A stretch of DNA of 11,007 nucleotides, from positions 1-11,007 of the forward strand of contig WALA01000062.1 in NCBI GenBank assembly GCA_015523085.1, written 5' to 3'. A program made the translations under genes and the position numbers. Origin of the DNA: Candidatus Aenigmatarchaeota archaeon (GTDB lineage: Archaea > Aenigmatarchaeota > Aenigmatarchaeia > GW2011-AR5 > WALA01). The notes under the pieces are model-generated. The model was not told the DNA's origin. It was given only the letters and a program-made list of their open reading frames with translations, and ran no database searches. Within the stretch, counting starts at the first letter, position 1; the number at the start of each line of letters is the position of its first letter. Of this stretch, positions 4,958-11,007 are shown piece after piece.

Positions 4958-6187
4958 TTAAAGCTCGTGGCGGAGAACCTCGGCAACGGAAACATCGTCG
5001 CCAAGTGTCTCGACGATCTTATCGACATTCTCCTTTTGGCTTTCGTGTGAGCGGATGTACGAAATCAGTTTTTTCGCCTCCTCGTCTTTTCCGTTTATCG
5101 CTCCCCAGAGTCCTATTATCGGAAGTATTACCTTCCTGTTTCTCATGGCAAGTTGAGAAGCGTCTATTTCATAATCGTCTTTGCCATCGAGAAAGTGCGC
5201 CATAAGCCCCGCTTCGAGAAGGCTTTTGGTCAAGTCGTTTCCTATGTCCATGACACCCGATATGAGAACGCGTATGCGCTTCGGATGCCTGAACTTTCCC
5301 GCAAGCACTCTGTAAAGCTCGTTCAGCGCTCCATGAGAATTGGTCAAATACTCGTTGAAATCCGGTATGGCCACGTTCACCCCGACTATCTTGTCGTTGT
5401 AGTGTGCGATATAGATTTCGTTCCATCCGAATGGAGCGAGTAGTTTGAGCCCGGAGACCATCGAATAGAACTCTTCGTCCGTCATCTTCCTCCCATCTGG
5501 ATGCTCTTCAGTTGACCATGCCTCATCGTAGACCTTCTTTATGTCTTTCAAGTACTTTCCGATATCGCGCACAGGAACTCTTTCTATGTACTTCGCAGTT
5601 TCTCTCCTCGCCATTTCTATTTTATTTTTTACATTATTCAAGCCTCTTTTGTTTTCATCCTTTCCACTGTGCTTTACGCGGACGGCAATCCAGTAATTCT
5701 CAACGCCCCAATTATTGAACACTTTTTTGTACTCTATTGGATGGTCCGGCTCCATGAAGTAAACGAAGCTTCCGCGCGTGCGCAATCCAACGACGCCGTT
5801 TTCATTCGGCCTACCAGGACCAATCAAATATTTCAGATCCTTGTATCTTAGAGTATCATCATTTCCGAGGTTCTTCGCGGTTTCAAGGGCCGCTTCCATG
5901 AGCTTCTCTCCGACATCTGTGTCGTCGAACGAAACCCATCCGAACCACGCAACGGGCTATTCGCCCCGTTTCTCATGCTCCTCATTGTACAAATCGTCTA
6001 CACTGACGACCACACGCCCAACCGGGCGCCCGTCTCGATAGGCAACAAGAAATTTTGATTTAGCGATTTTGAAGTAAGGATTACTCATGTCGCTTCTGTC
6101 GATCAATGTTGAGTAATACTTGGTTCTCGGGTGAGCTCTGTAAAAGTCCCCGTTCGGCCTGTCGTAAATCTTTATGTCGATGCTCAT
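4958..6187 (-). CDS. GNAT-family acyltransferase interrupted by an in-frame TAG
   Basis: Two open segments in the same frame, 6187-5960 and 5956-4958, are separated only by one TAG at 5957-5959. Read through, they form a 409-residue protein that looks like a continuous member of a two-domain GNAT acetyltransferase-like family. Residues 1-76 end in FLVAYRDGRPVGRVVVSVDDLYNE, the usual GNAT strands before the loop. Right after the TAG comes WFGWVSFDDTDVGEKLMEAALETAKNLG, matching the FGFFxxxDDxEVAxxLLxAAxxWAKxxG block of that family. The second GNAT-like domain (EIYIAHYNDKIVGVNVAIPD and RIRVLISGVM) follows, with a charged tail. The acceptor is unknown. No other stop or frameshift is present. It may be a fresh pseudogene, a base-calling error, or read-through; an internal ATG (5899) could start a shorter product. 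The start at ATG 6187 has no SD and a TATA box 26 nt upstream. Confidence 0.75.
5951..5970 (-). other. In-frame TAG codon inside a small stem-loop
   Basis: On the coding (minus) strand AACGGG and CCCGTT form a perfect 6-bp stem with an 8-nt loop, GCGAATAG. The TAG (5959-5957) is at the 3' edge of this loop. The flanking codons are GAA before and CCC after. Confidence 0.65.
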
Positions 6188-6208
6188 AAAAATGGTGGGT
6201 AGGAAAAG

Positions 6209-6217
6209 TTTTTAAAA
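6209..6217 (-). promoter_or_regulatory. TATA box of the GNAT gene
   Basis: TTTTAAAAA on the minus strand is centred about 26 nt before ATG 6187. No SD precedes that ATG, so the mRNA is probably leaderless. The box lies in the short gap after the DNA glycosylase gene. Confidence 0.55.
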
Positions 6218-6220
6218 TTA

Positions 6221-6793
6221 TTACTTTTTGCTGACAAATATATTTCCGTATATGTAAAACCGCCATTTCTTGTCCTTATACTCCTCAGCGTAATCTATTC
6301 CGACGCGCGTCGTGGAAACTATGCGCTTCGGAGTGGCGTAGTCCTCAATGTAAAGAACACTCCCTGTGAGGTCTTCGCCGTTGAGCGTTTTGTCGATGCG
6401 GAGCGCCTGGCACAGCCGTCCCGGACCGTTTGTGAGAGTGCGCCCATTTCGGAATTTTTTCATCGCATCGACGCCGTCTATCGGCTCGAGTGCGCGTATT
6501 AGAACCGCCTCCGGCTTTCCCTTGGGACGCGTCACGACGTTCAGGCAGAAGTACATTCCATATATCTGATAAACGTAAGCGTGCCCGGGTGGCCCAAACA
6601 TAACCGCATTCCTCTCCGTCATCCGTCCGCCGTAGGAATGTGATGCCTTGTCCTTCGGCCCTATGTACGCTTCTGTCTCGACGATCATGCCGCTGAGTTT
6701 TCGTCCATTGAGAACGCGCACGAGTTTCTTTCCGAGCAGCTCGCGAGCGACCTTAATCGTGCTCCTATTGTAGAATTCCCGGCTGAGCTTCAT
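6221..6793 (-). CDS. 3-methyladenine DNA glycosylase (AAG/MPG family)
   Basis: This DNA repair enzyme removes alkylated and deaminated purines by hydrolysing the N-glycosidic bond. It is strikingly close to human AAG. IVETEAYIGPKDKASHSYGG carries the general-base Glu, and the Tyr and His that match human Glu125, Tyr127 and His136. YVYQIYGMYFCLNVV supplies the Tyr159 and Asn169 equivalents. LTNGPGRLCQAL and LNGEDL follow as expected. The length, about 190 residues, is normal. I place the start at ATG 6793 because AAGGGTG (6806-6800) lies 6 nt upstream; a GTG at 6802 would add three residues and overlap the Trm1 stop. It is the last gene of the winged-helix, Trm1, glycosylase operon, separated from Trm1 by 1 nt. 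Confidence 0.94.
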   Translation of the reverse strand: MKLSREFYNRSTIKVARELLGKKLVRVLNGRKLSGMIVETEAYIGPKDKASHSYGGRMTERNAVMFGPPGHAYVYQIYGMYFCLNVVTRPKGKPEAVLIRALEPIDGVDAMKKFRNGRTLTNGPGRLCQALRIDKTLNGEDLTGSVLYIEDYATPKRIVSTTRVGIDYAEEYKDKKWRFYIYGNIFVSKK

Positions 6794-6794
6794 T

Positions 6795-7766
6795 TCATTC
6801 ACCCTTCATTGCATCAACGATATCTCCCTCGTTTGCGTCCGTCTTAATCCCCGTTGGTGAAAATACCGTGCGCGACGCCTTGAATCCTCTCCTCTCCAAG
6901 CGCTCGATTATGTCATCAATTTTTGGAAGCGGACATTTATATTTTTTCGATATCACGTGAACGTCGCGATAGAATGGGACGTCTATCTCGTTTTTGGCGA
7001 TTTCGAGAATCTTAATACCACGCGTCTCAACGCCATTGAGATTGTGGAGCTTTCCCATGTAAATAAATCCGTAATCCGTGCGCTTGAAAGAATTCAAAAG
7101 CTTATCCGACTTCGAAGCACCCCTTAAAACGCGGCCGAGAACGCGGACATAATGGCGCTCTTGATAGCTCAGAATCGGCTCGAACGCCCTGTCGTATTTC
7201 AGGCCTTCGCGCATGACGAACGACAGAAGTATGCGCGTGGCGAGCTCCTTTGACCATTCAACGCGCGCGCTTTTCGCCCAGTACCGCCGCATGCACGTTT
7301 TGGGATAAACGCCGTTGAGCGTAGCGACGTCCGTCGCCGTGACGAACAAAAGCCCACCGCGACGAATCTTTCTGAACGCACTGCTAACGTGTCCCACCGG
7401 ACTCCCGTATGGGTCTATGTCTATCAAATCGAAACCTTCGTTGAGCGTCCGCCAATCGGCCGCGTGAAAGATTATCTTTGCCCCGTTCATTTTCGCGTTT
7501 TTCTTCGCAAGCTCGAGTGCGCGCGGGTTCACATCGCACGCGTGCACCTCGCCACCAACTTCCTTGTAATACCGTATTGCGCGTATCCCCGTGGCCGTAA
7601 AGGCGTCAAACATACGACCGCCGGAAACAAAGCTCTTTGCGACGGCAACGCTTATGTCACGGTTCGTCTTCATCGCCGGATTGTAAAAGCCCACGGCTCT
7701 CGCATGCTCCGGTATGTCGGAATCAGGAACAATTATCTTTGCGCTTCTCTCGATCACAACATTCAT
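6795..7766 (-). CDS. trm1: tRNA (guanine26-N2)-dimethyltransferase Trm1
   Basis: Trm1 uses S-adenosylmethionine to methylate guanine 26 of tRNA to m2G and m2,2G. Numbering from the upstream GTG 7775, FYNPAMKTNRDIS lies at 30-42, a family hallmark. The SAM site is FDAFTATGIRAIR (56-68) with Asp81 in ACDVNP, and the catalytic region is LIDIDPYGSP (117-126). The C-terminal domain ends with FSPTGIKTDA. At about 323 residues it is shorter than the Pyrococcus enzyme, and its three Cys do not form a CxxC pair, so no zinc site is visible. Start choice: GGAG (7778-7775) sits 8 nt before ATG 7766, which I prefer; GTG 7775 overlaps the upstream stop as GTGA, and ATG 7772 is also possible. Cotranscription with both flanking genes is nearly certain. 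Confidence 0.94.
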   Translation of the reverse strand: MNVVIERSAKIIVPDSDIPEHARAVGFYNPAMKTNRDISVAVAKSFVSGGRMFDAFTATGIRAIRYYKEVGGEVHACDVNPRALELAKKNAKMNGAKIIFHAADWRTLNEGFDLIDIDPYGSPVGHVSSAFRKIRRGGLLFVTATDVATLNGVYPKTCMRRYWAKSARVEWSKELATRILLSFVMREGLKYDRAFEPILSYQERHYVRVLGRVLRGASKSDKLLNSFKRTDYGFIYMGKLHNLNGVETRGIKILEIAKNEIDVPFYRDVHVISKKYKCPLPKIDDIIERLERRGFKASRTVFSPTGIKTDANEGDIVDAMKGE

Positions 7767-7771
7767 AATCA

Positions 7772-8599
7772 TCACTCCAAAATCTTTACCTCGTCTATGA
7801 CTCCGTCGGAATCACGGTCATATCCACGCACAACGTTTGCGCCGGTGAGCTCATCAAAGTGCTTCACAAGCGCAACCACGGCTGAGCGCGTTCCGCGATA
7901 GCTCCTCCCGGCGAGAACGAGAACGTTAGCGCTCTTGTTCCACGGATTTCTCGCGCGGACGACTATGCCAACATCTTCGTGGGCATACGTCTTTTTCGCC
8001 ACAATGTTCCATTTCCTGTCAAAGTGGATTTTCAAGTGCGCGTTGAGCTTTTCCATCACCGTGTTCACGGCGGGCCCTCCAACGACTATCATGTTTTTGC
8101 TCGCGTCGCGGACGTTCGTGTCGCGCACCGTTGCGAGTCCCGAGTAGGCGAAGTGCCCAAGAAACATCGAGAGGTCTGAAACGGATTCTATGTCGCGGGA
8201 GACGTTCCCGAACTTTCCATGGGACACGGGCGAGCCAACGATTACAAGCGCGTCCAATCGGCCGTTCTTGACGAACCCGTCAAGTATCTTCGGCACGCTT
8301 TTCGACAGCGTGACGCGCGAAAACTCGCCTATGCGTATGAGAAACGCCTTAGATGCCAGCGAGAAGTACGTTGTCTTTATCCCGCCAACGAGCGCGCGCT
8401 TTGACTCCACTATGAATCCCGAGCGCTTCAATTTCTTAATGTGGTAGTAAAGCGTCTGTTCGTTCATTCCGAGCTCACGTGCCATCTCCATTGGGTACAT
8501 GTCGCGCTTGAGCAGGAGCTTGAGTATGCGCTTGTCGGCACGGCTGAGTATGTCAACTTCCTTCGTCCCTATTCCGAAATCCCCGTCTATCGTTATCAT
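7772..8599 (-). CDS. Winged-helix protein fused to an S-layer-like domain
   Basis: Residues about 17-88 are an ArsR-like winged helix: ADKRILKLLLKRDMYPMEMARELG, then the recognition helix NEQTLYYHIKKLKRSGFI and a wing ending in TTYFSL. The remaining 185 residues are not a common ligand domain. They contain DALVIVGSPVSHGKF (116-130), NMIVVGGPAVNTV (169-181) and VLVLAGRSYRGTRSAVVAL (226-244). The VGGPxxN and GTRxAV patterns are those I associate with archaeal S-layer and related surface proteins. The last residues, DRDSDGVIDEVK (261-272), resemble an EF-hand calcium loop. No signal peptide or membrane helix is seen, so the protein is probably cytoplasmic and DNA-binding. It heads the operon with trm1 and the glycosylase, and is divergent from glmM. 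The DNA-binding call is solid; the ligand and targets are unknown. Confidence 0.8.
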   Translation of the reverse strand: MITIDGDFGIGTKEVDILSRADKRILKLLLKRDMYPMEMARELGMNEQTLYYHIKKLKRSGFIVESKRALVGGIKTTYFSLASKAFLIRIGEFSRVTLSKSVPKILDGFVKNGRLDALVIVGSPVSHGKFGNVSRDIESVSDLSMFLGHFAYSGLATVRDTNVRDASKNMIVVGGPAVNTVMEKLNAHLKIHFDRKWNIVAKKTYAHEDVGIVVRARNPWNKSANVLVLAGRSYRGTRSAVVALVKHFDELTGANVVRGYDRDSDGVIDEVKILE

Positions 8600-8687
8600 A
8601 CAACCACTATTAAAAAATTCATAATATAATTAAAATTTTTTTAATAAAACTTTTTAAACGTTCGATTCCGAGTAAAAGAGTGATAGC
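8600..8687. promoter_or_regulatory. Divergent promoter region between the winged-helix gene and glmM
   Basis: This 88-nt gap is mostly A/T. Toward glmM, TTTTTAAAC (8651-8659) is a TATA candidate about 33 nt before the ATG, giving a short leader in which GAGTGAT (8679-8685) is a weak SD. Toward the winged-helix gene, ATTATATTAT (8621-8630) is placed about 26 nt before ATG 8599. An imperfect inverted repeat, TATTAAAAAATT (8608-8619) and AATTTTTTTAATA (8634-8646), flanks that box. It could be an operator, but A/T richness makes chance likely. Confidence 0.5.
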
Positions 8688-9935
8688 ATGCTTTTCGGAT
8701 CGAGTGGAATAAGGCGCGTGATAGACGAATCGTCCCTGAAATTTTTCTCGGACGTCGCGCGTGCCGTCGGAACTTTCTTCAACGGCGGAACGATATGCAT
8801 TGGACACGACGCAAGAAATTCGAGCGAGCGCCTCAACGAAATAGTCAAGGAATCGATTCTCGGAACGGGTGTGAACGTTGTTGACATAGGGCTCGTATCG
8901 ACGCCCGTGCTCGCATACACATCGCAGAAGTTCGACGGCGGCGTTATGATAACCGCGTCCCACAACCCGCCGGAGTGGAATGGAATAAAGATTTTCAAGC
9001 GCACGGGGCTTTCAATGGAAGAGCAGAAGAAGGTCGAGGAGATTTACAAGTCAAAAAAATACAACGTCGGAAAAGGCAAGGAGTCCGCGATGAACCCGTT
9101 GCCCAACTACGAAAGCGCGATAAAAAAATTCATCGAATCCCACGACATACCAATCAGGAAGGACCTTCGCATTCTTCTCGATCCCGGAAACGGTGCGATG
9201 TCCGGAATAGCAAAGAAGGTGTTGAGCGATCTTGGAATGAATGTTGACGCAATTAACGACGTTCCGGACGGAAACTTTCCGAATCGTCCTTCCGAACCGA
9301 AAGAAGAGACACTCGGCCGCGCGATTGAGCTCTCCAAGAATTACGACTTCGCGGCATGTTTCGACGGAGACGGGGACCGCGTCGTGTTTTGCGACGGACG
9401 ATTCTTCGGATACAACGAAGGAATGGCGGCCGTGGCGAAATTTTACGGCGCCAAGAAGATAGTCACAACCGTGGAGAGCGGGCGCCTCATAGACACCGTG
9501 GGCGATGTCATAAGGGTTCCCGTGGGCGACGTGAACGTCGCGCGCGAGGTCTTGCGCTCAGGCGCCGACATAGGCGTGGAGCAGGTCGGGCACTACATCT
9601 TCCGCGACTTCGGACCATTTCCGGAAACGATAATACCCATCGTGATCTTCGCGTCAAAATTCGAGGAGCGCGAATTCAAAAGAACGTTCTGGTTCAAGAA
9701 GACATCCATTCACGCGGACGACAAGTTCGCCGCCATGGAAAAGTTGAAAATGCTGCGGTCTATGGGAAAGGCGACGTTCATAGACGGAATTAGGGTGGAT
9801 TTCAAAAACGGATGGGCGCTCGTGCGGCCAAGTGGAACCGAGCCCGTCATACGCATAATGGTTGAAACAGACTCGCCGGAATCAACGGACGAATGGTTAA
9901 GAAAGCTTGAAAAAATTGTGAGGTCGGTTGTATGA
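8688..9935 (+). CDS. glmM: Phosphohexomutase, probably phosphoglucosamine mutase
   Basis: This is an alpha-D-phosphohexomutase, which moves a phosphate between C6 and C1 of a hexose through a phosphoserine. All four active-site blocks are visible: FGSSGIRR at the N-terminus, TASHNPPEWNGIK with the phospho-acceptor Ser91, the metal site DGDGDR at 226-231, and the phosphate-binding loop RPSGTEP at 380-386. The sugar-specificity loop reads GVEQVGHYIF (296-305), closest to the GExSGH type of GlmM, with Val in place of the usual Ser. At 415 residues it is shorter than the usual 445-460. It is coupled by an ATGA overlap to a UDP-GlcNAc-type nucleotidyltransferase/acetyltransferase, which favours glucosamine phosphate as substrate. 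Archaeal members are often promiscuous, so phosphomannomutase or phosphoglucomutase activity is possible. Confidence 0.88.
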   Translation: MLFGSSGIRRVIDESSLKFFSDVARAVGTFFNGGTICIGHDARNSSERLNEIVKESILGTGVNVVDIGLVSTPVLAYTSQKFDGGVMITASHNPPEWNGIKIFKRTGLSMEEQKKVEEIYKSKKYNVGKGKESAMNPLPNYESAIKKFIESHDIPIRKDLRILLDPGNGAMSGIAKKVLSDLGMNVDAINDVPDGNFPNRPSEPKEETLGRAIELSKNYDFAACFDGDGDRVVFCDGRFFGYNEGMAAVAKFYGAKKIVTTVESGRLIDTVGDVIRVPVGDVNVAREVLRSGADIGVEQVGHYIFRDFGPFPETIIPIVIFASKFEEREFKRTFWFKKTSIHADDKFAAMEKLKMLRSMGKATFIDGIRVDFKNGWALVRPSGTEPVIRIMVETDSPESTDEWLRKLEKIVRSVV

Positions 9936-11007
9936 AAGTCGTTTTCTTGTGCGGTGGTGTTGGAAAGAGGATGCTTCCGTTGATGGAGGACAAGTTCCTC
10001 TTCAAGTTCCTGGGAAAAACGCTTCTTGAGTACCACATTGACATGGCGAAGAAGTACGGTGACATAATCATAGTTGCGAACGACGAGAACGTTGACAGAA
10101 TAGAAAAGATCGCAAAGGACGCCAAAATCGTCGTGCAGAAAAAGGCGCGCGGAATGGCGGACGCACTGTTGGCGGCGAAGGAGCTCATCAACGATGACGA
10201 GTTCATACTCGTGAGTCCGAACGACGTCTTCGATGAAAGCGCGTACGAGAATTTGATGAACGCGTACAAAAGCGAGGACGCTTCTTCGTTCATAACGGGT
10301 TACGTTGTAAACGACTACTTTCCTGGCGGCTACATAATACGCGACGGAAAGTACATGAAGGGAATTGTGGAGAAGCCGGAGAATCCTCCGAGCAACATAG
10401 TCAACATTGTCCTCCACTTGCACAAAAACACGAAGAAGCTTTTCGAGTACATAGAAAGCACGGAGAGCTCAAGCGACGACGTCTACGAGAAGGCGCTCGA
10501 CCGAATGATAAAGGACGGCGAGAAGGTCTTCGTTGTCGACTACGACGGATATTGGCAGGCGATAAAGTACCCGTGGCACGTCCTCCGTGTTCTCGATCAT
10601 TTCATGGAAAAAATTGAGAAAAAAATTTCACCAAGCGCCGAGATTTCAGACAGCGCGAAGATTTACGGAAACGTCATCATCGAAGACGGTGTCAAGGTCC
10701 TCGACAATGCGGTCATAAGAGGTCCCGCCTACATAGGAAAAGGAAGCGTCATTGGCAACAACGTGCTCATTTGGTCCGGAACCCAGATAGGCGACAAGTG
10801 CGTCGTTGGATTCTCCACGGAGATAAAACACTCCTACGTTGGCGACAACTGTTGGTTCCACGAGAACTACGTTGGGGACTCGATTGTCGCGGACGACTGC
10901 TCATTCGGCGCCGGCACAATAACGGCAAATCTGAGGTTCGACGAGAAAAATATATCGTCTTACGTGAAAGGAAAGAAGCTTGACACGGGAATGAACAAGT
11001 TCGGTGC
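9932..11007 (+). CDS. Bifunctional sugar-1-phosphate nucleotidyltransferase/acetyltransferase (3' end cut)
   Basis: The frame is open from ATG 9932 to the right edge, 358 codons without a stop. Residues 1-225 are a nucleotidyltransferase domain: LCGGVGKRMLPL at 6-17, a metal Asp in VSPNDVF (94-100), VEKPE at 146-150 and IKYPWHVL at 211-218. From about 232 the protein becomes a left-handed beta-helix made of hexapeptide repeats. HENYVGDS (310-317), GAGTITANLRFD (326-337) and KGKKLDTGMNKFG (346-358) match the acetyltransferase part of archaeal GlmU-like enzymes such as Sulfolobus ST0452, with His310 at the position of its catalytic His. It would acetylate GlcN-1-P and attach UMP to give UDP-GlcNAc. 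Unusual: the normal PK after the Gly-rich loop is DK (20-21). It is coupled to glmM; about 40-60 residues are probably missing. Confidence 0.88.
   Translation, partial: MKVVFLCGGVGKRMLPLMEDKFLFKFLGKTLLEYHIDMAKKYGDIIIVANDENVDRIEKIAKDAKIVVQKKARGMADALLAAKELINDDEFILVSPNDVFDESAYENLMNAYKSEDASSFITGYVVNDYFPGGYIIRDGKYMKGIVEKPENPPSNIVNIVLHLHKNTKKLFEYIESTESSSDDVYEKALDRMIKDGEKVFVVDYDGYWQAIKYPWHVLRVLDHFMEKIEKKISPSAEISDSAKIYGNVIIEDGVKVLDNAVIRGPAYIGKGSVIGNNVLIWSGTQIGDKCVVGFSTEIKHSYVGDNCWFHENYVGDSIVADDCSFGAGTITANLRFDEKNISSYVKGKKLDTGMNKFG

Noticed and set aside
5899..6187. A frameshift between the two GNAT segments
   Set aside because: The stop at 5957-5959 and the ATG at 5899 are in the same frame, so only a single stop codon, not an indel, separates the halves.
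9356..9793. A 145-codon plus-strand open frame inside glmM
   Set aside because: It is a frame-shifted shadow of glmM with an Arg-rich, featureless product.
9710..10423. A 237-codon minus-strand open frame
   Set aside because: It is antisense to glmM and the nucleotidyltransferase, both with strong motifs. The length comes from the codon bias of the real strand.
1..11007. tRNA genes, CRISPR arrays, insertion sequences or attachment sites
   Set aside because: No cloverleaf-like sequence, regularly spaced direct repeat, transposase motif or terminal inverted repeat was noticed while reading both strands; the gaps between genes are all short (116 nt at most).

Overview
The window is chromosomal DNA from an archaeon. 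The evidence is a set of archaeal information-processing genes: initiation factor aIF5A with a hypusine loop, a histone-fold protein, transcription factor TFB, a COG2433/DUF460 protein and Trm1 tRNA methyltransferase. It also has archaeal-style promoters, with TATA-like boxes about 25 nt upstream of starts that lack a Shine-Dalgarno (SD), and strong SD sites inside operons. The genome is compact, with 4-nt gene overlaps, a 14-nt overlap and one convergent pair whose stop codons abut. I cannot place it to phylum; a small euryarchaeal or DPANN-type genome would fit. No tRNA, rRNA, CRISPR array, insertion sequence or sign of recent mobile DNA was seen.

Layout. (1) Positions 1-1687, minus strand: aIF5A, then a short DUF460 protein that probably starts at a CTG codon, then the 5' part of a basic, membrane-anchored protein that runs off the left edge. 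(2) Positions 1753-4054, plus strand: a 67-residue archaeal histone translationally coupled to a phosphate acetyltransferase, then TFB with its own promoter and a hairpin in its leader. TFB carries an unusual 58-residue charged tail. (3) Positions 4055-8599, minus strand: a leaderless lipid kinase of the diacylglycerol kinase family, a GNAT-type acyltransferase split by an in-frame TAG, and a tight operon of a winged-helix protein fused to an S-layer-like domain, Trm1 and an AAG-type 3-methyladenine DNA glycosylase. (4) Positions 8688-11007, plus strand: a phosphohexomutase (GlmM-like) coupled to a bifunctional sugar-1-phosphate nucleotidyltransferase/acetyltransferase that is cut by the right edge.

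The last pair probably forms the end of the UDP-GlcNAc (hexosamine) pathway, which feeds glycans. A divergent promoter region separates it from the S-layer-like regulator operon, so a cell-surface link is possible but not shown.

The observations most worth a second look are: the amber codon inside an otherwise intact GNAT gene, which also lies in a 6-bp stem-loop; the CTG start of the DUF460 gene; the hairpin plus T-run between the tfb promoter and its start; the basic TFB tail; a divergent Pta in an archaeon, coupled to a histone; and the regulator/S-layer-domain fusion ending in an EF-hand-like loop. No single gene cluster here stands out as an undescribed system.
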